Origin: DATARR01 sp036376245
Lineage (GTDB): Bacteria > Acidobacteriota > Thermoanaerobaculia > Multivoradales > UBA5704
Length of the DNA stretch: 64,000 nt
NCBI GenBank assembly: GCA_036376245.1
Contig: DASVAS010000035.1
Coordinates: 186,001-250,000 of the forward strand
Reading direction: 5' to 3'
Positions 33,475 to 41,697 of this stretch are shown piece by piece. Each line of letters begins with the position of its first letter. The first letter of the stretch is position 1. Under the pieces are notes generated by a model that did no database searches, was not told where the DNA came from, and saw only the letters and a program-made list of their open reading frames with translations. The translations under genes and the position numbers were made by a program.

Positions 33475-36144
33475 TCAGAGATCAGAGGATTCAGAGGCAG
33501 AGGAGAATGGGAGCACGACGATACGAAAGCCCATGCGGTCGTTGCGGTGGTCGGGACCGCTCCAGTTGCGGTACGCACAGCGAGCGTTCTTGGAACTGCT
33601 GGAGTACGAGCCGCCCCGCACAATACGGAGGATTTGGCGGTAAGCTTTAGTATCTTCCCGGCCATCTGTCCTCGCGTAGGGAAAGGATTTTTGGGTACTT
33701 CTTGTCCACTCCCAGGTGTTGCCACTCATCTCCTCGCATCTGCAAGGGCTTGCTCCACTTGGGAAGCAACCGACGGCACTGATCTCTCCGATTCCGCTCT
33801 CACCAACGTTCGCTCGGTCAGGATCAAACTTGTCACCCCAAGGGTACTTCCGCCCGTCGATTCCACGCGCCGCCTTCTCCCACTCCGCTTCCGATGGTAG
33901 GCTGACGCTCCAACCCTCAGCTAGGATTCCCTGCTTGCGCCAGCGTGCCTCCAGCCATCGGCAGAAGGCTAGGGCTTCGAACCAGCTCACCCAGACCACC
34001 GGCTGGTTCCCGGGGCCGCGCAGACTGTCTACGTTTCTCAGCAACTCGCCCGTACCTTTTACATACTCTTGGAACTGAGCCACCGTAACCGGGTACCGGC
34101 CGATCCAGTATTCGTACGGAAGATCGCATTCGTGCGCCGGCCTCTCGGCCGAGGAACCTTCCGGGCCATCGCTCCCCATGCGGAACAGCCCGGCGGGGAG
34201 GGTGCGGAACTCCATACCGTCTACGGTCATGATCTCACGCCGGGGGTCTCCCACCGCGGCTAGAGTCTTGCCGGCGGCGGCCCTCCGCGCGGGTTCGACC
34301 TGGCCGACAGACCGCATCATGTCGAGGAGGGCAGCGACGACCCTTTCCCGGCAGACAAACGTCACGGCGCCGGGCCCGGCATCCGCCACAGCCTCGCCCA
34401 TCCAGATCGCGGCCTCGTCCGGCGAGCCCGGCGCCCGGTCTAGCAGGCCCTCGACCACTTCGCTCGCCGCCTGCTCCCACTGATCGATGATTGCCAGGTG
34501 GCCAATGGTGAGGAGGACTACCTCGTGCCACGGGGCTTCACCGATGTGTGGCGCCAGGATATCGACCAGGGTGTCGGTTCCCTCTCTCGCCTTGCGCGCC
34601 AGGGCCACCGCCGCCAGGTATTCCTGAAACGTCAGGTGAATGAAGCCATACTGGTGCTCACCGCGGCTTAGCAGGAGTGACGAGTGCTCCCGTACGTCCT
34701 TCAGGAAGCTTTCGGCGGCGCGGACCGGGTCCGTGTGCCCGCGGCCGGCGCAGAGGGACTCCAGCTTGCGTAGCAGTGGCCCCTCCTTGACCAGACCGAC
34801 GCCGGGCGAGACCTCGTGCATCCAGAGGGCGAGCGGTTCCAGGACCTTCATGGTCTCGACCAGGTCCACCTCCCGGCCTGACCGGCCCGCCAAGCTGCGG
34901 GCTAGGTTCCAGTGTTTGAGGAGCGTTTCGACGTAGTTCTTGTAGAGCTCCACCCGGCGGTCCGGAAGCGCGATCCCGCCGCGCTTCATCAGTGCCAGGA
35001 TGGTGAGGAGCAGCGGATTCGCAGCCAGTGACCGCACCCCAGGGTTGACGCGAACCGCCTCTAGCAGTTCTCTGTGCTCCTGTTTGGCCTGGGCTTTTGC
35101 CACTTCGGTCTCGCCGCCCACGGCCTTTTCGAGAGCAGCCGTCCACTTACCAAGAAAGGCCTTTATTTCCTTGCCATCGAAGTCTACTAGGGTGGCTTCC
35201 GCCAGTCCCTCTGCGGCTAACCGGACCTCACGATAGCCCACAATCCGGCTCGTCAGGACGAAGCGGTTGCCGCGGCTGCCAGCCTTGCAGTGTCGCGAGT
35301 AGAAGTCCCGTATCCTGTCGACAACCAGATGGCGACGTTCCGCGTCGCGCACCTCATCGAGACCGTCTAGGAGGAGGAGGGCACTCCCTTGCCGCAGGGA
35401 CTGGGAGAGCAGGGCGCCGAGGGGGATCTGGATTCCTCTCTCCTCCTCATAATAGCGGGCGATGAAACGGTCGAGGGGGACGTCCCCGGCCTCCAGGGCG
35501 TTGGCATAAGCGGCGATAGGGAGGAGGATGGGCAGCCTTCCGCCCAAGCCCAGGGTTTCTCCCTGGCCGGAGGCGAGGTTCAGGACCAGGAACTTGAGAA
35601 AGGTGGTCTTGCCGGCGCCGGGATCTCCCAGGAGTACCAAGCCGTCATGCTTCTGGAGGAGGTCCAGAACCGGCATGGACCTGGAAAGGCGCTCTCCCAT
35701 ATCCAGTTCCTCCTCCACGTCCGGCCTCCGTCCGGCCACACAGAGCTGACGAGCCCAGGTCTCTCCTTTTGGAGTATGTAGACGGGCGTGGAGCGGAACG
35801 TACATCTCCAGCAGGGGCAGCTTGAGGGCGACGCGGTCCGAGATGCCCATGCCCCGGAGGTCGAGGTACTGGTAGGAGTCCACCAGGTATTGGAGATAGC
35901 CCCGGGCGGCCTCTTTCAGGTCGGGTGGTGGCGGACCGAAGCCGAGCCGGCGCAGGAACGCCTCGGCCTCGGCGGGCTGGACGTGAAAGTTGTTGACGAT
36001 GTCGTGCCCCGCCGACTGCCCGTACGCTCCAGACGCCACGCCGTGGGACTGGGCGATGGCGCCCGAGCCCTGGAGCTTGGCCTCAAGGGCAGCCACCTGG
36101 GCACGGAGGCGCTCGATCTCGCTTGCGGAATCAGGGTCGGTCAT
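33475..36144 (-). CDS. NACHT NTPase with C-terminal FGE/C-type-lectin-fold domain
   Basis: About 889 residues. N-terminus: short coiled coil, then a Gly-rich LQGSGAIAQ...SAGHDIVNNF segment typical of bacterial NLR-like proteins. The NACHT domain has Walker A LLGDPGAGKTTF (about 171-182) and Walker B LLLLDGLDEV (about 256-265, the GLDE form). A helical region follows, with NPLLLTILALM as in NACHT C-lobes. Residues about 660-880 are an FGE-sulfatase domain (MSGNTWEWTRS, IVRGGSY, MGFRIVVL). The end (about 845-880) resembles diversity-generating-retroelement variable regions. Family knowledge: NACHT proteins sense and respond to phage or stress. The effector is unclear; the small downstream genes may supply it. 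Confidence 0.9.
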   Translation of the reverse strand: MTDPDSASEIERLRAQVAALEAKLQGSGAIAQSHGVASGAYGQSAGHDIVNNFHVQPAEAEAFLRRLGFGPPPPDLKEAARGYLQYLVDSYQYLDLRGMGISDRVALKLPLLEMYVPLHARLHTPKGETWARQLCVAGRRPDVEEELDMGERLSRSMPVLDLLQKHDGLVLLGDPGAGKTTFLKFLVLNLASGQGETLGLGGRLPILLPIAAYANALEAGDVPLDRFIARYYEEERGIQIPLGALLSQSLRQGSALLLLDGLDEVRDAERRHLVVDRIRDFYSRHCKAGSRGNRFVLTSRIVGYREVRLAAEGLAEATLVDFDGKEIKAFLGKWTAALEKAVGGETEVAKAQAKQEHRELLEAVRVNPGVRSLAANPLLLTILALMKRGGIALPDRRVELYKNYVETLLKHWNLARSLAGRSGREVDLVETMKVLEPLALWMHEVSPGVGLVKEGPLLRKLESLCAGRGHTDPVRAAESFLKDVREHSSLLLSRGEHQYGFIHLTFQEYLAAVALARKAREGTDTLVDILAPHIGEAPWHEVVLLTIGHLAIIDQWEQAASEVVEGLLDRAPGSPDEAAIWMGEAVADAGPGAVTFVCRERVVAALLDMMRSVGQVEPARRAAAGKTLAAVGDPRREIMTVDGMEFRTLPAGLFRMGSDGPEGSSAERPAHECDLPYEYWIGRYPVTVAQFQEYVKGTGELLRNVDSLRGPGNQPVVWVSWFEALAFCRWLEARWRKQGILAEGWSVSLPSEAEWEKAARGIDGRKYPWGDKFDPDRANVGESGIGEISAVGCFPSGASPCRCEEMSGNTWEWTRSTQKSFPYARTDGREDTKAYRQILRIVRGGSYSSSSKNARCAYRNWSGPDHRNDRMGFRIVVLPFSSASESSDL

Positions 36145-36174
36145 AGTTCTATTACTTTGTCAGATTGTGAGAAC

Positions 36175-36250
36175 CCTGGGAGCGCCGGCGTCCCGCCGGC
36201 AACTTACTAGTTTTTAGTTTGTTGGCCGGCGGGACGCCGGCGGTCCCAGG
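36175..36250. repeat. palindromic repeat, SAGVPPA family, full copy
   Basis: Inverted arms CCTGGGAGCGCCGGCG... and ...CCGGCGGTCCCAGG around an A/T-rich centre (TTACTAGTTTTTAGTTTG). 76 bp. It lies directly upstream of the NACHT operon, opposite the half copy at 32681. Confidence 0.8.
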
Positions 36251-36257
36251 GGGGGCT

Positions 36258-38213
36258 TCAGGAGGCGCTGCGGTTGCCCCACCGCATCACCATCAGCGTC
36301 TGGTCGTCCCCGACCGGCACTCCCTGGGTGTGGCCCGCCACCGCGTGCAGCAGGCGGTCCCGGATCGCCGCCGCGCTCTCTCCCTCCGCGCCGGCGAGGA
36401 CCCGCTTCACGTTCTCGTAGCCGAACGGCTCTTCGGTCGCGTTGGTGGCTTCGATCAGGCCGTCCGAGAGGAAGACCACGGAATCCCCCGGCTGAAGCTG
36501 GACCTCCGCGCGGGCGTAGGAGCGGCCCAGCCCACCCAGGGCGGAGCTGGGGAGGACGATCTCCTCGACCTCGGCGCCGCGCACCACGTAGGTGGGCGGA
36601 TGGCCGGCGTTGATCAGGCGGAGGACGCCGGTCCGCAGGTCGAAGAGGCCCAGGGTGGCGGTGACGAAGAAGCGGCGCTCCCGGTTCGAGCGCACGACGG
36701 TGTCCAGACGGGCCAGGATCTCCTCCGGCTCGCGCGTCTCCTCGACCAGGATCAGCAGGGCGGACTTGATCATCGCCATCCGCAGGCCGCTGGAGAGGCC
36801 GTGGCCGGAGACGTCGGCGATCACCACGGCGAGCTCGTGGTCCGAGAGGCGCAGGACGTCGAAGTAGTCGCCGCCGATGGCCGCGCTGGGCTCGAACAGG
36901 GTGGCGAACTCGATGCCGCCGCCGGCCGGCAGGTTGCTCGGCAGCAGGCTTTTCTGGAGGTTGCGGGCCAGCTCCAGCTCCTTCTCCAGCAGCTCCTTCT
37001 GGGCCGAGGTCTCCACCAGCGTCTCCAGGTTGGCGGCCATTTCGTTGAAGGACCGCTGGAGGTCGCCGACCTGATCGCGCCGCCGCACCCAGATGCGGGT
37101 GCTGAAGTCCCCCTCGCGGATGGCTTCCGTGGCGCGGCTCATCCGGTTCACCGCGCTGGAGAGGCCGACGATCATCACGATCGCCATCAGGGCCGCCGCG
37201 GCGTAGACCCAGAAGAGCAGGCCGGCCACCAGGAACAGGAGGCCCCAGGCCAGAGCGTCGATCTCGGCGGCGCTGGAGAAGAGGTGGCGGAGGACCGTCC
37301 GGGGCGTGCTGTTCAGGTTGGCCGCCACATACTCCGCCGACAGCTTACCGGTCGTGAGGTCCCAGAGAGAGCCGGAGAGCTCGCCCCACCAGAGCCGGGG
37401 ATCGTCCCAGAACTTCTCGCCGGCGGAGAAGCTCTTGAAGAACTTCGCGGCTTCAGCGGCCTGCTGGCCCTCGCGGACGTACTGGACAGGGACCTTGCGG
37501 CCGCGGATCTCCAGGCTGACGACGTCGAGGTTGGGATCGTCCGAGCGGAAGAGCTCGACCCAGACCTGGGCGCGGCGGCTGATCTCCGGATCGAGAGGGG
37601 ACAGATACAGCGCCACGACCCCCACTCCGTCCCGGGACGCCGCCGCCGCCAGCGTCGGCCGGCCGCGCTGCAAGGAGACGAAGCGGGGAACCACCTCCCA
37701 GCGGGGGCCGCTGGTCTGTTCCTTTCGGGACTCCAGCCAGGCCGGCCAGGACTCGGGGAGCCGGGGATCGCCGGCGATTCTCTTCCCTTGCCGGTAATAG
37801 GCGAAGGCGACGTCCGGATTCGCCGCCGCCCGGGGCGGACCGGACGCGGCGAGCGTGTCCAGGCGGGCCCAGGTCATGGCGTTCAGCTCCGTCTGGAGGG
37901 ACTGCACGGCGTCGCGGTACAGGTGGCCCATGAAGAAGCCGGCGAGGATGTAGGCGGAGACCGTCAGGAGGAGCAGGGCCAGGGGGATCGGCAGCACGCC
38001 GAGGAGGAAGTAGGAGAAGGCCAGCCGGCGTCCCACCTTCCAGAGAAAGGCATGGTAGGCGCGCCAGAGCAGCCAGGGGACGAGGATGACCCCGGCGGCC
38101 AGCAGCGTGAATTTGGCGAGGGCGCTGACGTAGGGAATGCCCGCGAGGGCGAAGAGACCCAGCCCGGCGAGCAGGGCGGCGAGGATCGCGAGTCGGCGGA
38201 AGCGTTCTTTCAC
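36258..38213 (-). CDS. membrane PP2C/SpoIIE-type phosphatase with HAMP domain
   Basis: About 651 residues, GTG start with a weak ribosome-binding site. Several N-terminal membrane helices (residues about 8-30, 35-55, 67-95) and another near 335-365 bracket an extracytoplasmic sensor region. A HAMP-type linker (IREGDFSTRIWVRRRDQVGD) and coiled coil lead to the SpoIIE domain (about 425-650) with FEPSAAIGGDYFD, VIADVSGHGL and the late GDSVVFLSDGLIEA and DDQTLMV metal-binding motifs. Such enzymes dephosphorylate anti-sigma-factor antagonists (partner switching). No anti-sigma kinase or STAS gene lies nearby. Transcribed away from the rubrerythrin-like gene. Confidence 0.92.
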   Translation of the reverse strand: MKERFRRLAILAALLAGLGLFALAGIPYVSALAKFTLLAAGVILVPWLLWRAYHAFLWKVGRRLAFSYFLLGVLPIPLALLLLTVSAYILAGFFMGHLYRDAVQSLQTELNAMTWARLDTLAASGPPRAAANPDVAFAYYRQGKRIAGDPRLPESWPAWLESRKEQTSGPRWEVVPRFVSLQRGRPTLAAAASRDGVGVVALYLSPLDPEISRRAQVWVELFRSDDPNLDVVSLEIRGRKVPVQYVREGQQAAEAAKFFKSFSAGEKFWDDPRLWWGELSGSLWDLTTGKLSAEYVAANLNSTPRTVLRHLFSSAAEIDALAWGLLFLVAGLLFWVYAAAALMAIVMIVGLSSAVNRMSRATEAIREGDFSTRIWVRRRDQVGDLQRSFNEMAANLETLVETSAQKELLEKELELARNLQKSLLPSNLPAGGGIEFATLFEPSAAIGGDYFDVLRLSDHELAVVIADVSGHGLSSGLRMAMIKSALLILVEETREPEEILARLDTVVRSNRERRFFVTATLGLFDLRTGVLRLINAGHPPTYVVRGAEVEEIVLPSSALGGLGRSYARAEVQLQPGDSVVFLSDGLIEATNATEEPFGYENVKRVLAGAEGESAAAIRDRLLHAVAGHTQGVPVGDDQTLMVMRWGNRSAS

Positions 38214-38286
38214 GGAAGATCGGGCGGGTCCGCGGCACGGCGTCCCCGAAAGCCATTACGACACGGGGAGGTCAAAGTTTCCCGGA

Positions 38287-38360
38287 GGACCCTCACCACC
38301 CCGGCCCTCCTCTCCCGACCCCTCCCTCCCTCGCCTCACCGGGAGAGGAGGGAGGTCCCG
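38287..38360. repeat. dispersed inverted-repeat element, copy 5 (degenerate)
   Basis: GGACCCTCACCACCCCGG... and GGAGGTCCCG keep the hairpins CCTCTCCC/GGGAGAGG but the ends have drifted. It ends where the operator/promoter of the rubrerythrin-like gene begins. Confidence 0.55.
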
Positions 38361-38391
38361 GGTTGGACAACCCGCCCAACTTCCATAGAAT
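38359..38391 (+). promoter_or_regulatory. promoter with operator palindrome over the -35
   Basis: TTGGAC (38363-38368), 17 bp, TAGAAT (38386-38391): 5 of 6 at both elements. A perfect palindrome CGGGTTG-GA-CAACCCG (38359-38374) covers the -35. A repressor bound there would block the downstream rubrerythrin-like gene, whose start is 80 nt further on. Confidence 0.6.
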
Positions 38392-38470
38392 TGCCCCGCC
38401 TTCCCCGAGCGGGCGTTGCTTCCCACGGGTGCCAGGGCATCTTAGCGCGAACCAGGAGAGGAGAGACATC

Positions 38471-38914
38471 GTGTCGAGGATCCCGCGTCACCAGGAGCAC
38501 CTGAAGACCGCGTTCACCGCCGAGGCCGCCAGCGCGGCCCGCTTCCGGGCCTATGCCGTCCACGCCGAGAAGGAGGGGTTGCCGAACCTCGCCCGGCGCT
38601 ACCAGCGCCTTGCCGCCGAGAAGGACGCCCTGGCGATCGACCTGCTCGTCGCCTCCGAGCAGGTCCGCGGCGCCGACGCCGACCTCGGCAACGCCATCTC
38701 CGAGGAGCGCTTCGAGAACGACATCCTCTATCCCAAGATGATCCGCGACGTGGATCAGGAGACCGCGAACGCCTTCCTGCGGGTGGTCAACGCCCAGAAG
38801 GAGCATCTGCGGAATCTCGAAGCTCTCCGCGAGGAAGCCAACGCGGCGCAGGGCGACGTTGCCCTTCCCAAGGAGGTCGACCGCGGAACGGCGCCCTCCG
38901 CCCCCGAGTCGTAG
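38471..38914 (+). CDS. rubrerythrin-like ferritin-superfamily protein
   Basis: About 147 residues, GTG start with GGAGAG upstream. Four-helix pattern with TAFTAEAASAARFRAYAVHAEKEG, close to the rubrerythrin opening (AFAGESQARNRY...A..EG), so the Glu residues for a di-iron site are partly visible. The C-terminal rubredoxin cysteines of classical rubrerythrin are absent. The family reduces peroxide in anaerobes and microaerophiles. The usual E-x-x-H iron ligand pair is not obvious, so iron binding is uncertain. Expression is probably repressible through the operator at 38359. Confidence 0.75.
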   Translation: MSRIPRHQEHLKTAFTAEAASAARFRAYAVHAEKEGLPNLARRYQRLAAEKDALAIDLLVASEQVRGADADLGNAISEERFENDILYPKMIRDVDQETANAFLRVVNAQKEHLRNLEALREEANAAQGDVALPKEVDRGTAPSAPES

Positions 38915-39219
38915 GCCGCCCGCCTTCCTCGGCGGACCGTCCGCCTTCCCCGGCGGGCCGTCCGCCCCGATCTCGCCGCGACCTCGCGACGGTTCTCTTC
39001 CGCGCAGTAAGGTCTGGAGGAGAACCGCGACGCTTCGGAGGTCGCCAGTTTCCTTCTTTCTCCCTCGCGCCACGGCTCGCGGTAGCCGCCGATCGCTCGG
39101 CGCGAGCTCGCCGAGCCTTCAATTGCCGCGCGCGAAGGCTTCCAGGAGTCGGCGGAAGGTCGCGCGTCCTCCCGCGAGAGATTTTATGCCGCGAGTTACG
39201 CGTAACGGACGGCTGGCGA
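38915..39219. other. intergenic tract with short 21-bp GC repeats
   Basis: No convincing gene. Right after the rubrerythrin-like stop, 38919-38980 holds about 2.5 tandem copies of a 21-bp unit (CCGTCCGCCTTCCCCGGCGG plus one base). Beyond that, GC-rich sequence without recognisable signals leads into the array at 39220. Confidence 0.45.
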
Positions 39220-39500
39220 CTCCCCAAATGCCGCGCATGAGCGTCAACTTGCGGCAAATGAAGACCAACTCGCGGCATTTGTGGGCTCGCGCGCGGCATT
39301 TCTCGGCAAACTTGCGGTATTTGAAGGCTGGCGCGCGGCATTTGTCTGTAAGTGCGCGGTATTTTTAGCTTTACGCGCGGCATCTACAGGCTCGTGCGCG
39401 GTATCTGAAGCTCCGCGCGCGGCATATTTTCCGGGGCGCGCGGCATTTCAAGGAGGAGAGAGCGGCCGCAGGGGGAACTTCGCGGCATTCTGGGGCTGAC
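39220..39500. repeat. tandem array of 21-bp units
   Basis: About 12 degenerate units with core CGCGCGGCATTT (variants TGCGCGGTATTT and CGCGCGGCATCT). The centre (39295-39450) keeps an exact 21-bp period; one or two outer units are inverted or shortened. Read on the minus strand it encodes heptads like QMPRASL, but a stop interrupts the frame at 39384, so coding is doubtful. Not a CRISPR: units too short, no spacers. Confidence 0.75.
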
Positions 39501-39583
39501 GGGAGGACTGTCTTGGCTACGCGTCGGTGCGCCCGGAGATGGCGGCGTGCCCGCTTTACTTACGGGGTCTTTCGCCAACTGTA

Positions 39584-39618
39584 ACGGCCCCTCTGCTTAC
39601 CAGCGGCAGAAGGGCCGT
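39584..39618. other. hairpin at the 3' end of the 39627 gene
   Basis: ACGGCCCCTCTGC and GCAGAAGGGCCGT pair in 12 of 13 positions around a 9-nt loop, just past the stop of the minus-strand gene. No strong T-run follows, so it may protect the mRNA end or terminate weakly. Confidence 0.45.
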
Positions 39619-39626
39619 CCCCTGTC

Positions 39627-41156
39627 TCATCCTCCGACGGAGAAGGTCGTCCCGATGAACACCCGAAAGATGAGGTCGCTTGTCTCCGTGTTGTACCCGA
39701 AGTCCAACCCGCCGTTGAGTCCGTTGGGCTTCTGGCTGACCATGTGTTGCAGGGCGTACAGGATCAGGTGCGGTTCGAAGGCATCGTCGTCGCTTGAGTA
39801 GCTGATCTTCGCCACCCCTCCAAAGCGTTGAGCGGCGCCAAAGAAACGCCGTCCTTGTGCTTCAAACAGATCGAACTCCCGTTCCTCGGGTCCCTTGAGG
39901 GAGGTGGTGGAACAAACCTCCAATCCGTTCGATCCCGTGGGAACGCAGACTTGCTGCTTCTTGCTGGGTTTGAAGCGCCGGATCCTCGATCCACCCGCGG
40001 TCCAGAGCGTTTGACCCGTGAAGTAGCTCACGTTGACGCCGGCTTGAAATGCCCTCTCGTCTTGCGTCACCTCCGTGAGTGTGCCCTGATCCAAGAAGGT
40101 GAAGCTGGGCTTGGCTGTCTTGTACTCAAGGGTGACGAACCATTCCCGGAAGGAGTTCAACTCGGCGATGCTGCTGCGGAACGCTCCCCACTCGCCTTCC
40201 GGATCGCTTTGTTCCAGGTCCGTGATGAGCTTCGTAGCCTCGGAAATCGTGCACTCGTTTGGTACGGCTCCACCTCCGGGCGTGAGAAGGGGAGCGAAAT
40301 CCAGGGTCGTGTACTCCGTACAGATTGGATCGATGAGCTTCTTGAGCTGTTCATCAACCCACGCTAGATGCTTTCCTTGCTCCCACGGTCCTCCGGCTTG
40401 AATGGCCTCCGGCTTAACTTTACCCGAGGACTTGACCCGGCGGTCGAGTTCCTCCTTGAGTTCGCCAGGACTGGCAGGACAGGGCGTGTTATACGGGGTG
40501 TTGACCAAGAGCTCCTTCCGAAGGCCCTGGGTGTGAAAGAGATCGTCAACGAGGTAGGCATTGGCGGCCGCGCATACCTGCTCAAGAGCCGCTAGCGCAC
40601 GTTTTGAGAAATCTTCGCCAACGCATCTGAGCACGTCGAAGTCGCAGGCCGTGCGGAACCATTCTCCCTCTTTCATGCCGGTGGGACAGTCCTGCCTCTG
40701 TAACTGCTCGGTGGTGAGTGCCACTTTACGTTTGGAAGTCTGCCTGGAGAGAAGCTTTTCATTGATCTGGTTGCAGGCGTTCTTAAGCGTAGGCCGAGTC
40801 TCGTCTTTGGCACGTATATGGCTCCATGTAGCGAAAATCCTGGCTTCGGAGCCGGCTCCCAAACTGTCGATAGACAGCAATTCAGCTTCTTCCTGAGTCT
40901 TCTCGTCAAATGGGCTGGCGACTTCGAGACCCAGGCTCCAGTCTTCCCCAAAGTCAAGCACCCCGCGTCCTACGACTTTGTTATCACCATCTTCGGAGGT
41001 AAGGAATGCGGTGACGGCGTTGCCCGGAGGAAGGGTCGCATCGGGTATCGGTTCCGCTCTGGCGGCGCGGTTGGAGGCCTCTTGGGAGTATCCTGTGGCG
41101 GACGAGATCAGAAATCCCACTATAGCCATTAGTAGCGTTGATTTTAGGTGGCGCAT
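39627..41156 (-). CDS. secreted protein of unknown function with barrel-like C-terminus
   Basis: About 509 residues from ATG 41156, which has AAAGGA 8 nt upstream overlapping the previous stop; ATG 41165 is an alternative. A signal peptide (residues 1-25, LMAIVGFLISSATGYSQ) precedes a Cys-containing helical middle (eight or more Cys between about 125 and 300). The C-terminal 200 residues have alternating hydrophobic strands ending FRVFIGTTFSVGG, which resembles an outer-membrane beta-barrel end except for the final Gly. No family recognised. Co-transcribed with the lysine-rich-tail gene upstream. Codons are less GC-biased than in the core metabolic genes. Confidence 0.75.
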   Translation of the reverse strand: MRHLKSTLLMAIVGFLISSATGYSQEASNRAARAEPIPDATLPPGNAVTAFLTSEDGDNKVVGRGVLDFGEDWSLGLEVASPFDEKTQEEAELLSIDSLGAGSEARIFATWSHIRAKDETRPTLKNACNQINEKLLSRQTSKRKVALTTEQLQRQDCPTGMKEGEWFRTACDFDVLRCVGEDFSKRALAALEQVCAAANAYLVDDLFHTQGLRKELLVNTPYNTPCPASPGELKEELDRRVKSSGKVKPEAIQAGGPWEQGKHLAWVDEQLKKLIDPICTEYTTLDFAPLLTPGGGAVPNECTISEATKLITDLEQSDPEGEWGAFRSSIAELNSFREWFVTLEYKTAKPSFTFLDQGTLTEVTQDERAFQAGVNVSYFTGQTLWTAGGSRIRRFKPSKKQQVCVPTGSNGLEVCSTTSLKGPEEREFDLFEAQGRRFFGAAQRFGGVAKISYSSDDDAFEPHLILYALQHMVSQKPNGLNGGLDFGYNTETSDLIFRVFIGTTFSVGG

Positions 41157-41168
41157 TGGGAGCATCCT

Positions 41169-41585
41169 TTATCTGGCCACGAAGTCGATCTGGCCGGCCT
41201 CGGTAGCGGTGGTGAGGGTACCGTTGTCGAAGCCGAGCGATTGTCCTGTCATCTTGGAGACGACGTCGAAGCCCCACCTGTCTCCAACTGAACCTCTTAC
41301 TCTGAAGGCGAGCTGAAAGTTGGCTCCGGCCTGCAGAGGGATGTCCTGGGAGCGGTTACCCACAAAACGGCACTCTTCCACCAGGTTGCCGTTATCATTG
41401 AAGATCGCCCCCGCGCGTGTCCTCGCGTTACCAGATCGTTCGACAAAGATCACGGCAACCTGCAATGCCTCCAGATCGGACGGCCGAAGCCTGAAGGTCT
41501 GGCGTGTCTCTGTCGCCTTCTTGGCGGCCTTTCTAGCCGGCTTCTTGGACGCCTTCTTGGCTGCACCCCTCGTTCTCTCTGCCAT
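41169..41585 (-). CDS. protein with histone-H1-like Lys/Ala tail and beta domain
   Basis: About 138 residues; GGGAGA precedes the ATG. Residues 5-28 (AAKKASKKPARKAAKKA) are the Lys/Ala/Pro tail style of H1-like bacterial proteins, which bind DNA or other polyanions. The remaining 110 residues are a beta-rich domain (VEECRFVGNRSQDIPLQAG) with no recognised family. No signal peptide, while its operon partner is secreted, which is an odd pairing. The tail could equally bind RNA, polyphosphate or membranes. Confidence 0.7.
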   Translation of the reverse strand: MAERTRGAAKKASKKPARKAAKKATETRQTFRLRPSDLEALQVAVIFVERSGNARTRAGAIFNDNGNLVEECRFVGNRSQDIPLQAGANFQLAFRVRGSVGDRWGFDVVSKMTGQSLGFDNGTLTTATEAGQIDFVAR

Positions 41586-41666
41586 GAGTTCTCCCCTCTC
41601 TGGATAGACGTAGGTTTGCCTTATGGCTGACTAGACGGACCCATCCCCGGAATTCCCAGTCCGGAA

Positions 41667-41697
41667 ATAAAAAAACCGGCGGGTCGCCCCGCCGGCA
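41667..41697 (-). terminator. intrinsic terminator, duplicate copy
   Basis: On the minus strand GCCGGCGGG-GCGA-CCCGCCGGT followed by TTTTTTATTT. Nearly identical in stem and loop to the subtilase terminator at 42085, and attached to a remnant gene end. Confidence 0.8.

Noticed and set aside
29745..36250. Reading frames through the SAGVPPA palindromes as proteins
   Set aside because: The short Pro/Ala peptides come from the repeat DNA itself in several frames; no start signals.
38787..39383. Minus-strand frame with MPRxxLQ heptads
   Set aside because: The frame is broken by a stop inside the repeat, lacks a ribosome-binding site and runs into antisense of the rubrerythrin-like gene. Kept only as a repeat finding.
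39220..39500. CRISPR-like periodic repeat
   Set aside because: Period is 21 bp with degenerate units and no unique spacers or cas genes.
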